Shown here: in pieces, positions 1-8,095 of the stretch | How the letters are laid out: each line of letters begins with the position of its first letter | Numbering within the stretch: position 1 is the stretch's first letter | NCBI RefSeq assembly: GCF_016900375.1 | Contig: NZ_JACJKB010000002.1 | Span: 62,001 to 126,000, forward strand | DNA from: Collinsella tanakaei | GTDB lineage: Bacteria; Actinomycetota; Coriobacteriia; Coriobacteriales; Coriobacteriaceae | Length of the DNA stretch: 64,000 bases | Direction: 5' to 3' | The notes under the pieces: generated by a model | What the model was told of the DNA's origin: nothing | Seen by the model: only the letters and a program-made list of their open reading frames with translations | The model's database searches: none | Program-made: the position numbers and the translations under genes

Positions 1-409
1 GGCTGCGCACGGCGCGGTCGTAGGTGCGACCGTACTCCTCATCGAAGGGGGCGCCGATGCAGTTGGAGAGCACCTTGGTGGCGCCCATCTTCGAGGCTGC
101 CTCGATGCCGCGCTTGAAGTACTCCATGCTGCGATCGTGAGCGCCGCCCTCCGGCGCGCACATCGTGTACTGATAGACCGCACACTCGGGGGTGAAGCAG
201 CCGATGGTCATGCCGCGCGCCTCGACCTCGGCGCGGATCTTCGCCGGATCCTGGTAGCTGACGTCGTCGATGAGGTAGTGCGGGGCCTGGCCCAGCAGCT
301 CGATGGTCTTGTAGCCGGCTGCAGCCTGGGAGTCGAGCATGTAATCGAGCGGATAGTAGATGTAGTGGATGCCGATGGCGGCAAGTTGCTCTCGCCTGAT
401 GTGAGCCAT
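1..409 (-). CDS. sugar phosphate isomerase/epimerase (TIM barrel), C-terminus cut by window edge
   Basis: About 136 codons are visible, reading in from an ATG at 407-409 behind the ribosome site AGGAGA. The visible part matches the N-terminal half of the xylose-isomerase-like TIM-barrel family (AP endonuclease family 2): an early strand with IGIHYIYYPLDYML, then AAAGYKTIELLG (barrel strand carrying a metal-ligand type Glu), a second strand GMTIGCFTPE and a third GATKVLSNCIG. The family isomerises or epimerises sugars or inositols with a divalent metal. It starts 18 nt after the amidohydrolase stop, so the two are probably cotranscribed and may act on the same substrate. The substrate cannot be named. 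Confidence 0.75.
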   Translation of the reverse strand, partial: MAHIRREQLAAIGIHYIYYPLDYMLDSQAAAGYKTIELLGQAPHYLIDDVSYQDPAKIRAEVEARGMTIGCFTPECAVYQYTMCAPEGGAHDRSMEYFKRGIEAASKMGATKVLSNCIGAPFDEEYGRTYDRAVRS

Positions 410-427
410 GGATCGGTCTCCTTTCGA

Positions 428-1972
428 CTAGTCGAGCTGCTCGTACACGATGCGACCGTCGGAGATGGTGAGGGCCACCCCCATGTCGCGCGCATCCTTG
501 GGGTCGGTGGCGAAGATATCGCCCGCAAGCACCGCGATATCGGCGAGCTTGCCCGCCTCGAGCGTGCCGAGGTCGTCCTCGCGGCAGCAGTTGTAGGCGC
601 CGCCCGCCGTCCAGGCGGTGAGCATCTCGGCGCAGGTGAGCATGTTCTCGCGGTTGATGTACTCGCCGTCGTCGAAGTAACCGCCCACGCCGCTGTAGAC
701 CGATTCGCCCAGGCTCGGAAGCAGCAGCGGCAGGTCGGTACCGCAGCTCACGGTGATGCCGGCATCCTCCATGTGGCGGCGGTTCCAGTAGTAGCGCATG
801 CGCTCGAGGCCGAGCTGGCGGTCGACCATGTCGACGATGTCCTGCTTGGCGTCGAGCGACTGGATCTGCGGGTAGATCTCGCAGATGCCGCCGATGGCGC
901 CGAAGCGATCGAGGTCTGCGGGGTTCGAGAACTCGAGGTCGGTGATGGCATGGCGGTTGACCAGCTTGCCGTTCTCGTCCTTCTGCAGGGTGTCGTAGAG
1001 GGCGACCGTGTGGCGCACGGCGCCATCTCCCTGGCAGTGCAGCGAATAGCGGAAGCCCTCGGCGTCGACCGCGCGCGTCTCGGCCTCGATGAGGTCCCAT
1101 TCGACCGGAACGGCGCAAGTCGTGGTCGGGTCGGACTTGTAGGGCTCGATGAGCTCACCGAGCGTGCTGCTGATGCCGCGGTCCGTCATGCGGTTGTAGC
1201 CTGAGAAGCGCACGAAATCGCCCTGGAAGCGCTCGCGGGCGGCGCGGCCGTATTCGAGGTCCGCGCCACGGCCGACCGGCTGGCTCATCATGGAGACGCG
1301 CACGGTGAGCTCGCCTGCGTCCTCCATGGCGGCCATGGTGTCGGCGAAGCCGTAGTAGTCGTCGAAGCACATCTCCTTGATGGAGGTGACGCCGCGGCTG
1401 TTGAGCAGAGCCATGTAGTCGTGGTAGCGCTTGCGCGTATCGGGGTGGTTCAGGCAATACGGCATGAGCTTCCAGATCATCTCGGCGTAGCAGGCGTCCG
1501 GCGTGAAGCCGTAGGCCTCGTGGGCGGCCGCGTTCATGAGGCAGCTGCCGCCGTCAGCCGTGAAGGCGACGCAGGGGACTTGGGGCGCCACGGCGTCGAA
1601 GGCCTGCTGGGCCTCAGGGGTCGTCAGGTCGGCGGGAAGGTTGTGCCCGATGAGCGGGTCGCCGGCGGCAACCTCCTGCTGCGCGAGCAGATCGGCTGCG
1701 TCCTGAACGGTCGTGGCGGCCGACAGGTCCGCGCCGAAGGAGCGGATCATCCAGCCCGTAAAGAACGTGTGCACGTCGACGAGGCCGGGCATGACGGTGC
1801 GGGAGCCGAGGTCGATGACGCGCTCGGCGTTGGCGGTGTAGGCCGCCGCCTCCGATGCCGGTCCGACCGCGACGATCTGGTTGCCGCGAATGGCAACAAA
1901 GCCCTCATGCGGCTCGGACTCCGTCGAGGTGAAGACGCTCTTCGACAGCAATACCAGCGAACACGTTTCCAT
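428..1972 (-). CDS. YtcJ-like amidohydrolase family protein with an altered metal motif
   Basis: The protein is about 514 residues and has the fold order of Amidohydro_3 (YtcJ) proteins: an N-terminal beta sandwich ending in TVMPGLVDVH, a barrel, and a C-terminal strand with DGRIVYE. A typical member has HxH after the PGL/F-D motif. Here the motif reads H68-T-F70, so the second metal His is missing. Later elements are LHCQGD and CGTDLP, the latter with the expected Asp. A GTG two codons upstream is possible, but its ribosome site GGAG would overlap it, while the chosen ATG has a 5-nt spacer. The downstream neighbour is the TIM-barrel isomerase. The missing His suggests a mononuclear site or another substrate class. 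The substrate is unknown. Confidence 0.8.
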   Translation of the reverse strand: METCSLVLLSKSVFTSTESEPHEGFVAIRGNQIVAVGPASEAAAYTANAERVIDLGSRTVMPGLVDVHTFFTGWMIRSFGADLSAATTVQDAADLLAQQEVAAGDPLIGHNLPADLTTPEAQQAFDAVAPQVPCVAFTADGGSCLMNAAAHEAYGFTPDACYAEMIWKLMPYCLNHPDTRKRYHDYMALLNSRGVTSIKEMCFDDYYGFADTMAAMEDAGELTVRVSMMSQPVGRGADLEYGRAARERFQGDFVRFSGYNRMTDRGISSTLGELIEPYKSDPTTTCAVPVEWDLIEAETRAVDAEGFRYSLHCQGDGAVRHTVALYDTLQKDENGKLVNRHAITDLEFSNPADLDRFGAIGGICEIYPQIQSLDAKQDIVDMVDRQLGLERMRYYWNRRHMEDAGITVSCGTDLPLLLPSLGESVYSGVGGYFDDGEYINRENMLTCAEMLTAWTAGGAYNCCREDDLGTLEAGKLADIAVLAGDIFATDPKDARDMGVALTISDGRIVYEQLD

Positions 1973-2008
1973 ATGCACTCCGTTCTCTTTGCCGACAATC
2001 TGACCTAT

Positions 2009-2034
2009 GTCGTTATATAACGTTATATGACGAC
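2009..2034. promoter_or_regulatory. 26-bp near-perfect palindrome, candidate operator
   Basis: GTCGTTATATAAC is followed by GTTATATGACGAC. The two 13-nt halves are reverse complements except for one position. It lies about 37 nt upstream of the amidohydrolase start in an otherwise AT-richer patch, where a repressor or activator dimer would act on the amidohydrolase/isomerase pair. No regulator gene is adjacent. Confidence 0.55.
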
Positions 2035-2147
2035 TGGTGATATGGCAGGCTTATCCGGCGAGCGTACGGAAAACGTCGCTAGGCGGTTCGATGGGATGAG
2101 GATTGGGGGCATGCCCGCTGCGGTGAGGGGTTCCTATCTGCTGCTAC

Positions 2148-2182
2148 ACAAAGACCGGGCCGGCTCTCGCCGACTCGGTCTT
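2148..2182 (-). terminator. Rho-independent terminator of the C1 peptidase gene
   Basis: AAGACCGGGCCGGC pairs with GCCGACTCGGTCTT around a 4-nt loop with one internal mismatch. On the minus strand it follows the peptidase stop by about 17 nt and ends in GGTCTTTGTG. Confidence 0.55.
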
Positions 2183-2198
2183 GCCGATCGCTCAGGTC

Positions 2199-4511
2199 TT
2201 ACTGCAGCGTCCGATAGGCGCCCGTGGCTATTGCCGCCATCTCGGCGCGCGTGATGTTGCGCGTCGCGTCAAGCGTGCGCGAGCCGTCTTCGTGCTCCAC
2301 GCCGCCGATGACTCCGGCCTCGACTGCCCAAGCCATCGTCGAGCGGGCCCACGGGCCCACCTCGCCCGCATCGGGGAACGCATCGAGCGCCGCAAGGTCC
2401 GCCGCATCGACATCAGCGTCCACAGCGCGTGCCGCCATCGCGGCGAACTGCTCGCGCGTGAGCGCATCGCCCACGCCAAAGCGGTCCGCACCCTCGTAGC
2501 CGGTCATGATGCCCGCAGCGTATGCCCAGTTCACATAAGGTGCGTACCATGCATCCTGCATGACGTCGGAAAGCGGGGCGGCCTCAGCGGTCCTATTGCC
2601 CTCGCCCAGCCAGTTCCACATGACGGTCGCGCCCTGCTCGCGTGCAGCGAGGTCGTTAGGCCCGAACGCTTCGCTTCCGCCGTAGCCGCTCATAAGGCCG
2701 AGCGAGACGGCATCCAGAACGCTCTGGTAGTACCAGTCATCCTCCTGCACATCGGCAAAGTAGCTGCCCAGCGGATCGCCATACGCCCTGATGGGGAAGT
2801 TGTCGTAATCCAGGCCGTTCGTGTGCTCGTAGTTCTCGCGCCACCCCGCGATTTCCTCGCTCCAGTCGCGCCAGCTTCCGACCTGGAGGAGGTAGCTCTC
2901 CCCCGGGTTCACGATGCCCTTTTGGTAGCTCTGCCGGCCATCCGCGGGATGGTTCGCGTCCTGGTTGACGACCAGCTCGTACTCCCCGCTCGGGTTCTGA
3001 AGGGTCGCCGAAACGGCATAGCGCTTCCCGGCAGGAATCACGACCGGGCGCTCGAGCTCTTCGCGATGGTAGCCACCGAACTCATACGTGGTAACGGTCG
3101 TGGAGACGACCTCTTGCCCCTCGGGACCGTCGGCGTCGTCATCGAGCAAATACACCTCGTAGGTCACCGTGGTACCCGGCGTCCGCGTGATGACCGACAC
3201 CTCGTGCAGGATCATGTCCTCCGACGCGGTGAAGACATTCGCCACGCTCAGCTTTTCGGATGATGTCATAGGCGTGAGACCCGTCGTCATGGCAAAGGGC
3301 ATGTAGTCGTACATCGCGGATATCTCGCATGTATGCGCGTCGGAGGCGACATCGAAGTCATACGACACGGGGCTGCTCAGGCTCATGTCGTAGTACGAGA
3401 GGTAGAAATAGCCGGTTCCATCGATGCCCCAATCGCCGTGGTTGGGGAAATCCCGATCCGACGCACCGCGGGAGTCCTTGACGATCCAAGCGCCGTCCGC
3501 AGGCGGCTGATGGCCCTCGACGAAATTCTCGCGCGCGTAGGTGTCGTCCCAGCCGACGATCTCGACGGCATGGTTGGCGGTCTGGTGCGTGTAGGTGTAG
3601 TGGGCCCACGTCTCTTTGTCCAAGTACTGCTCGTCGCTAAACCCCTGCTCGCTGGCGTCCTGGCGCATGCCGATCTGGACGCCGCGCCCCGCGGCGAGCT
3701 CCAGCTTGATCGCCGCGGTGCCAGCGGAATCGTAGCCTTCATACACGGGGACCTGCACGCCATCCCCCATCGTGTAGGTTACCTTCGCCGGCGAGGGAAG
3801 GACATTGCCGTTCTCGAGCGTGTAGAGCGACGTGAACCGCAGCGACTCGTCCACCGACCAATCGTCGAACAGCGAGTACATCGGACCGGATTCCGACTCC
3901 TCGATCGTGGGCTCGCCCGTCTCGGGGTTCACGCCGTGGTAGGGAACCTCGGATTCGAGCACCGGACCTATGCCCGAGGAGAGCGTCGAGAACGCCATGT
4001 CGGAGAAGAGGCCCTCCCGCAGGCGGAAGCTGTCCGGCAGGCTGCCCAGGTCGGAGTACATGCCCTCGCCTGCCTGGCTCGGGCAGGCCGCGAAGTCGTC
4101 GGGCAGGGCCGTCTTGGTGAACCACGCGAGGTGGAGCTCGGACAGGTCAAGCGGATACTGCTCATACGTGGTTTCGAGTTCGGAGAGGATGGAGGTCTCC
4201 ACCGCGCCGATGGTGCCGAACGCCCAGCAGGTGCCCCAGGCGCCCTGGTTTTTCACCGGGGTGACGACACCGCGATCGCGCAGGTCAAACTGCGCACCCA
4301 GCGAATCGGCGGCCTGAAGCGCAATGTTCGCGTCGGCGTCCTCGTAGGCAAAGGCCTCTGTGGACGAGACGAGCGTGGGTGCGAGGAGCGATTCCGCCGC
4401 CTGCGCGCTCGCTGCGAAGGCAGCTCCAGGCGCAAGGACGAGCGCCAGAACGGCGGCGATGCCGCAGGCGAGGGGCATCCGGCGCGTTCTCGAAACGGGA
4501 TGAAGCCTCAT
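2199..4511 (-). CDS. secreted papain-family (C1) peptidase with lectin-like domain and SLH repeats
   Basis: The protein is 770 residues. A signal peptide is clear (basic N-terminus, hydrophobic run, cleavage near AFA-AS at about 33). The C1 peptidase domain follows, with Q89 and nucleophile C95 in the KNQGAWGTCWAF block and the catalytic His near H314 (ANHAVEIVGW). The third catalytic element, normally KNSWG, reads KDSRG, so the Asn is replaced by Asp346 and the Trp is lost. The middle part (about 395-580) looks like the lectin-like domain found beside bacterial C1 domains. The last 180 residues hold three S-layer-homology-like repeats (FADV...Y, LSDV...Y, FPDAGEV...W), predicting attachment to the cell wall. 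The ATG has AGAGAGGA upstream. It is probably a surface protease acting on host or dietary protein; the target is inferred, not seen. Confidence 0.85.
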   Translation of the reverse strand: MRLHPVSRTRRMPLACGIAAVLALVLAPGAAFAASAQAAESLLAPTLVSSTEAFAYEDADANIALQAADSLGAQFDLRDRGVVTPVKNQGAWGTCWAFGTIGAVETSILSELETTYEQYPLDLSELHLAWFTKTALPDDFAACPSQAGEGMYSDLGSLPDSFRLREGLFSDMAFSTLSSGIGPVLESEVPYHGVNPETGEPTIEESESGPMYSLFDDWSVDESLRFTSLYTLENGNVLPSPAKVTYTMGDGVQVPVYEGYDSAGTAAIKLELAAGRGVQIGMRQDASEQGFSDEQYLDKETWAHYTYTHQTANHAVEIVGWDDTYARENFVEGHQPPADGAWIVKDSRGASDRDFPNHGDWGIDGTGYFYLSYYDMSLSSPVSYDFDVASDAHTCEISAMYDYMPFAMTTGLTPMTSSEKLSVANVFTASEDMILHEVSVITRTPGTTVTYEVYLLDDDADGPEGQEVVSTTVTTYEFGGYHREELERPVVIPAGKRYAVSATLQNPSGEYELVVNQDANHPADGRQSYQKGIVNPGESYLLQVGSWRDWSEEIAGWRENYEHTNGLDYDNFPIRAYGDPLGSYFADVQEDDWYYQSVLDAVSLGLMSGYGGSEAFGPNDLAAREQGATVMWNWLGEGNRTAEAAPLSDVMQDAWYAPYVNWAYAAGIMTGYEGADRFGVGDALTREQFAAMAARAVDADVDAADLAALDAFPDAGEVGPWARSTMAWAVEAGVIGGVEHEDGSRTLDATRNITRAEMAAIATGAYRTLQ

Positions 4512-4661
4512 GGCGGATCCTCTCTCGTCGCTCTGTCGACCGGTGTGGGGGTGCGGCTTTATCTAGCGTAAAGCAAAACCCATGAGGTGATAGAGCTGAG
4601 AGCGAAAGCGGGTGCATTGGAACCGGTGACGGGTCTGGATTTGCCGTTGCCGGCTCAAGAT

Positions 4662-4700
4662 AAAAACGCCCGGTCCTGGTGGTCGGAACCAGAACCGGGC
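4662..4700 (-). terminator. terminator downstream of murE
   Basis: GCCCGGTCCTGGT pairs with AACCAGAACCGGGC around GGTCGG with one mismatch. On the minus strand it is followed by TTTTT (4662-4666). The paired family A repeats lie between murE and this hairpin. Confidence 0.8.
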
Positions 4701-4705
4701 TTGAA

Positions 4706-4820
4706 TGAAAGTTTGGGGACAGACCCCAAACTTTCACGCTTCGAGGTCAGAGAGCGCTATCCCCGTCCGCAGGCGGGGCAACGGACTAATGAAAGTTTGG
4801 GGTCTGTCCCCAAACTTTCA
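4706..4820. repeat. inverted pair of family A REP-like units
   Basis: Two 31-nt units, 4706-4736 and 4790-4820, each have arms TGAAAGTTTGGGG and CCCCAAACTTTCA. The 5-nt loop is ACAGA in the first and TCTGT in the second, so the units are in opposite orientation. The 53-nt core contains a small CCCCG...CGGGG hairpin. The second unit overlaps the 3' end of murE. Confidence 0.9.
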
Positions 4821-6318
4821 GGGCGCGCTCGAGCAGTACGCCGTCGGCCTCGCAGGGCTCTGGGCCGTCCGCGCGCAGCTGGCGGGTTTCGTGGCCCTTG
4901 CCCGACACGATCACCACCGCCGGACGCGTCGTCTCGCGCACGCAGGTGCGGATGGCCTCGGGGCGGTCCAGCACGATCTGCCAGTTGTGGTTGCCCTGCG
5001 CCTCGACGGCGTCCGCGATGGCGCGACAGATATCCGCAGGGTCCTCGGGGCCCGGGTCATCCTCAGTGATAACGATGCGGTCGGCGTACTTGCCGGCAGC
5101 CTCGCCCATGGTCTCGCGGCGGTCCACTCCCTTGCCACCCGTGGCGCCGAACACGACAGCCAGCTCACGGTCGGGATAGTTCTCGCGCAGGTCGCAGAGC
5201 ATGGTCTGCAGGCTCATGCCGTTGTGGGCGTAATCGACCACGCCCACGATCGCGCCGGATGCGCTCGGGTAGAGCTCCATGCGGCCGGGCACGCGCAGGC
5301 GCTCGAAGCCGTGCACGATGGCCTCCTCGTCGATGCCGAGCGCCTCCGCGCACGCGATGACGCCCAGGGCGTTGGACACGTTGAACTTGACGGGGGTGGC
5401 GATGAGGATGTCGCGCGTGAAGCGCGGCGTGCGCACGGTGGCCACCACGCCGCGATCGGTGTGCGCGAGCGCCGTGGCGCAGACGTCGGCGCGCTCATCG
5501 GCCACGGCGTAGGTGATGACGCGCTCGCAGGTCGACGCAGCATCGAGCACGCGATCGACGTGGTCCATCTCGAGGTTGACCACGGCGGTGCGGCACTGGG
5601 AGAACAGCTTGAGCTTGCTGGCGAAGTAATCCTCGAACGTGGGGTGCTCGATGGGCGAGATGTGATCCTCGCCGATGTTGATGAACGCGCCGACCGAGAA
5701 CCCGATACAGGCGGTGCGCTGGTACTTGAGCGCCTGGCTCGACGCCTCCATGACCACGTAGCGCTTGCCGGAGTCGGCCGCGTTGGCGAGCTGGCGCTGC
5801 AGCTGGAACGACTCGGGGGTCGTCAGCTTGGAGATGCCGCTGTCCACGCCATCGTCGAACTCGATGCTCGAGAACAGTCCCGCCGGCTGGCCACCCGCCG
5901 CACGCTCGCATTCATCCAGCACGCTTTTGAGGTAGTAGGCGCAGGTGGTCTTGCCCTTGGTGCCCGTGAACGCGCAGACCTGCAGCCTGCCCGACGGATG
6001 GTCGTAGGCAAGGTCGGCCAAAAGACCGAGGGTAAGACGGATGTCGCTCACGAGGATGCAGGGAACATCCACCTCGTAGTCGGTCTCCGACACGTAGGCC
6101 ACGGCACCAGCCTCGATGGCGCCCAGCAGGTAATCGCGCTTGAAGGCGGCGCCCTTGCACACGAAGAGCGTCTGCGGACAAGCGGCGCGCGAGTCGTCGG
6201 TGGCGAAGGCGATCGTAAGGTCGCCGATGCCGTCGGGGGCGCTCACGAGCACGTCGTGCGTGGCGAGCAGCTCGACTGCACGGGATAGCGGATAGGTCTG
6301 TTGCGTGGCGCCTGCCAT
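4786..6318 (-). CDS. murE: UDP-N-acetylmuramyl-tripeptide synthetase (MurE)
   Basis: The cytoplasmic Mur ligase adds the third amino acid to UDP-MurNAc-L-Ala-D-Glu in peptidoglycan synthesis. It has 510 residues with the ATP loop TGTKGKTT at 118-125, a central HISPIEHP..EDYFASK block, and the C-terminal YAHN and GATGGKG motifs. The substrate motif reads DDPGPEDP near 420. Enzymes that add meso-diaminopimelate normally read DNPR here, so Lys or Orn is more likely. The start ATG is preceded by GAGGAGA at 7 nt; longer upstream readings run through a repeat and are not credible. The last eleven codons and the TAG stop lie in a family A repeat, giving the tail KVWGQTPNFH, which is foreign to the family. 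It stands alone between the hydrogenase operon and the peptidase gene. Confidence 0.92.
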   Translation of the reverse strand: MAGATQQTYPLSRAVELLATHDVLVSAPDGIGDLTIAFATDDSRAACPQTLFVCKGAAFKRDYLLGAIEAGAVAYVSETDYEVDVPCILVSDIRLTLGLLADLAYDHPSGRLQVCAFTGTKGKTTCAYYLKSVLDECERAAGGQPAGLFSSIEFDDGVDSGISKLTTPESFQLQRQLANAADSGKRYVVMEASSQALKYQRTACIGFSVGAFINIGEDHISPIEHPTFEDYFASKLKLFSQCRTAVVNLEMDHVDRVLDAASTCERVITYAVADERADVCATALAHTDRGVVATVRTPRFTRDILIATPVKFNVSNALGVIACAEALGIDEEAIVHGFERLRVPGRMELYPSASGAIVGVVDYAHNGMSLQTMLCDLRENYPDRELAVVFGATGGKGVDRRETMGEAAGKYADRIVITEDDPGPEDPADICRAIADAVEAQGNHNWQIVLDRPEAIRTCVRETTRPAVVIVSGKGHETRQLRADGPEPCEADGVLLERALKVWGQTPNFH

Positions 6319-6366
6319 GATGTATCTCCTCGGGTTGCAACCGATGATGGTCCCCATCAGTGTACC

Positions 6367-6486
6367 TGCAAGTTTGGGGACAGGTCCCAAACTTGCACAC
6401 GGAACAATTAATACGTATATAAAAAGGCCCCGCGCACTGTGCGCAGGGCATTGGGTGAAAGTTTGGGACCTGTCCCCAAACTTGCA
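6367..6486. repeat. inverted pair of family A units bracketing a terminator
   Basis: The units at 6367-6397 (TGCAAGTTTGGGGACAGG...) and 6456-6486 (TGAAAGTTTGGGACCTGT...) are 31 nt each and in opposite orientation. Between them lies the terminator of the hydrogenase operon. The second unit ends 5 nt from the stop of the ferredoxin gene. Confidence 0.9.
6421..6449 (-). terminator. terminator of the hydrogenase operon
   Basis: GCCCCGCGCA pairs with TGCGCAGGGC around CTG. The minus-strand transcript continues into TTTTTATAT. It lies 42 nt after the last gene of the operon. Confidence 0.85.
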
Positions 6487-6490
6487 GGGA

Positions 6491-6991
6491 CTACTCTGCG
6501 GCCTTGGCGGCCTTCTTTGCGGCAGCGGCCTTGCGGGCCGCCTCGACGCGCGCCTGCTGCTCGGGCGTGAGCTCGCGCTTGGGCTTCGCGGCCGCACCGG
6601 CCGCACCAGCGGCACCGGCGACGGGCTTGGTGGGCTTCGCCGGCATGTCCTTGTGCATCGTCACCGTCGTGAGCCGCGTCGTCGGCTCGGTGTTGTACAC
6701 ATCCATGCTCAGGCACTTCTTGGGGCACTCGTGCACGCACGACGAGCACTGGATGCAGCGATACGGGTCGATAGTCCAGTTGCCGGCCTTGCGGTCGACC
6801 GTCAGGGCATCAGCCGGGCACACGCGGGCGCACATGCCGCACATGATGCAGTTCTCGACATCGTTCACCACGTGTCCGCGCATGTCGGGGAACAGCGTCG
6901 GGATGTCGCGCTTCTCATACGGGTAGCGCACGGTCGCAGGCTTCTTGAACAGCGAGCCCAGCGTCAGCTTTGCCAGTTTGAACGTTCCCAT
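6491..6991 (-). CDS. echF: Ech-type hydrogenase 4Fe-4S subunit with Ala/Lys-rich tail
   Basis: This polyferredoxin subunit carries electrons to the [NiFe] core on the cytoplasmic side. Two [4Fe-4S] motifs are intact: C48-x2-C51-x2-C54-x3-C58 followed by P, and C79-x2-C82-x2-C85-x3-C89 followed by P. Its position after the large subunit matches EchF/NuoI. The last 50 residues form an Ala, Lys and Pro-rich tail (PAKPTKPVAGAAGAAG, then alternating A and K) that the family does not usually have. It starts 7 nt after the large-subunit stop, as part of one operon. Confidence 0.88.
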   Translation of the reverse strand: MGTFKLAKLTLGSLFKKPATVRYPYEKRDIPTLFPDMRGHVVNDVENCIMCGMCARVCPADALTVDRKAGNWTIDPYRCIQCSSCVHECPKKCLSMDVYNTEPTTRLTTVTMHKDMPAKPTKPVAGAAGAAGAAAKPKRELTPEQQARVEAARKAAAAKKAAKAAE

Positions 6992-6998
6992 GCGTCGC

Positions 6999-8093
6999 CT
7001 ACCTTTCTGTGCAGCTGATGCACGGGTCGATCGTCAGGATGATCATGGGCACGTCGGCCAAATCGACGCCCTGCAGCGCGCGCACCATGCCCGCCAGGTT
7101 CTGCGAGGTCGGCGTGCGCAGGCGGAAGCGGTCCAGGTACTTGGTGCCGTTGCCGCTCACGTAGTAGAACGCCTCGCCGCGCGGCTGCTCGATGAGCACG
7201 TGGGCGCGGCTGTTCTCGGGCGGCAGGACCTTCGGGCCGGGCTTGCCGCCGATGCCGTCGTGCGGAATCTTGGCAACGAGCTCCTTGATGATGTCGATGG
7301 CCTGGTAGACCTCCTCGCAGCGCACCTTGCAGCGGGCGTAGCAGTCGCCCTCGGTGGCGATGATGGGCTGGAAGTGCTCGAGGTCGCCATAGGCGCCGAA
7401 GCCGGTCGTGCGCATGTCGTGCTCGATGCCGGAACCCTTGGCGAACGGGCCGACCATCGAGAGCTCAAGGGCGTCCTCGAACGAGATGTAGCCCACGCCG
7501 CACAGGCGGTTTTTCACCGAGTTGTCGTTCAGCATGGTGTCGACGATGACCTTGTAGTCGCGCTTCAGCTCGTCGAGCTGCTGGCACACGTCGCGCAGCA
7601 TGCTGTCATCGATGTCGTGGGCCATGCCGCCCACGATGCAGATGGACAGGATGATGCGGCCGCCACAGGTCTTCTGGAAGATGTCGAGGATGGTCTCGCG
7701 CAGGCGCCAGCAGTGGTTGAACAGGCTCTCGAAGCCGAAGCCGTCGGCGAGAAGGCCCAGCCACAGCAGGTGCGAATGGATGCGGGAGAGCTCCTCCAGG
7801 ATAGCGCGCAGGTAGTCGACGCGGCGCGGGACCTCGATGCCCAGCAGCTTCTCGGTGGCGGCGGCGTAGCCGTAGCCGTGGCCGAAGCTGCAGATGCCGC
7901 AGACGCGCTCCGCGACGTAAACGAACTGGTTGTAATCGCGCTTCTGGACGAGCTTCTCCAGGCCGCGATGCACGAAGCCGATCTGCGGGATGGCCTCGAT
8001 CACGTGCTCGTCCTCGACGACGAGGTCGAGATGAACCGGCTCGGGCAGCACGGGGTGCTGCGGGCCGAACGGGATAACGGTACGAGTCGCCAT
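6999..8093 (-). CDS. echE: [NiFe] hydrogenase large subunit, group 4 (EchE-like)
   Basis: The catalytic subunit of an energy-converting, membrane-bound hydrogenase couples ferredoxin oxidation to proton reduction and ion pumping. It has 364 residues, close to EchE and much shorter than HycE, which carries an N-terminal NuoC-like domain. All four Ni ligands are present: C65 and C68 in VCGICS, and C358 and C361 in the terminal DPCISC. Only three residues (TER) follow the last Cys, so no long maturation peptide needs to be cleaved, which is common in group 4. No maturation genes (hyp) are seen nearby. The gene overlaps none of its neighbours and is packed 2 nt after the previous one. Confidence 0.9.
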   Translation of the reverse strand: MATRTVIPFGPQHPVLPEPVHLDLVVEDEHVIEAIPQIGFVHRGLEKLVQKRDYNQFVYVAERVCGICSFGHGYGYAAATEKLLGIEVPRRVDYLRAILEELSRIHSHLLWLGLLADGFGFESLFNHCWRLRETILDIFQKTCGGRIILSICIVGGMAHDIDDSMLRDVCQQLDELKRDYKVIVDTMLNDNSVKNRLCGVGYISFEDALELSMVGPFAKGSGIEHDMRTTGFGAYGDLEHFQPIIATEGDCYARCKVRCEEVYQAIDIIKELVAKIPHDGIGGKPGPKVLPPENSRAHVLIEQPRGEAFYYVSGNGTKYLDRFRLRTPTSQNLAGMVRALQGVDLADVPMIILTIDPCISCTER

Positions 8094-8095
8094 GC

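Noticed and set aside
4786-6615. Longer murE start reaching to 6615
   Set aside because: The added N-terminus is a translation of the family A repeats and the hydrogenase terminator. The ATG at 6318 has a proper ribosome site and matches the family start.
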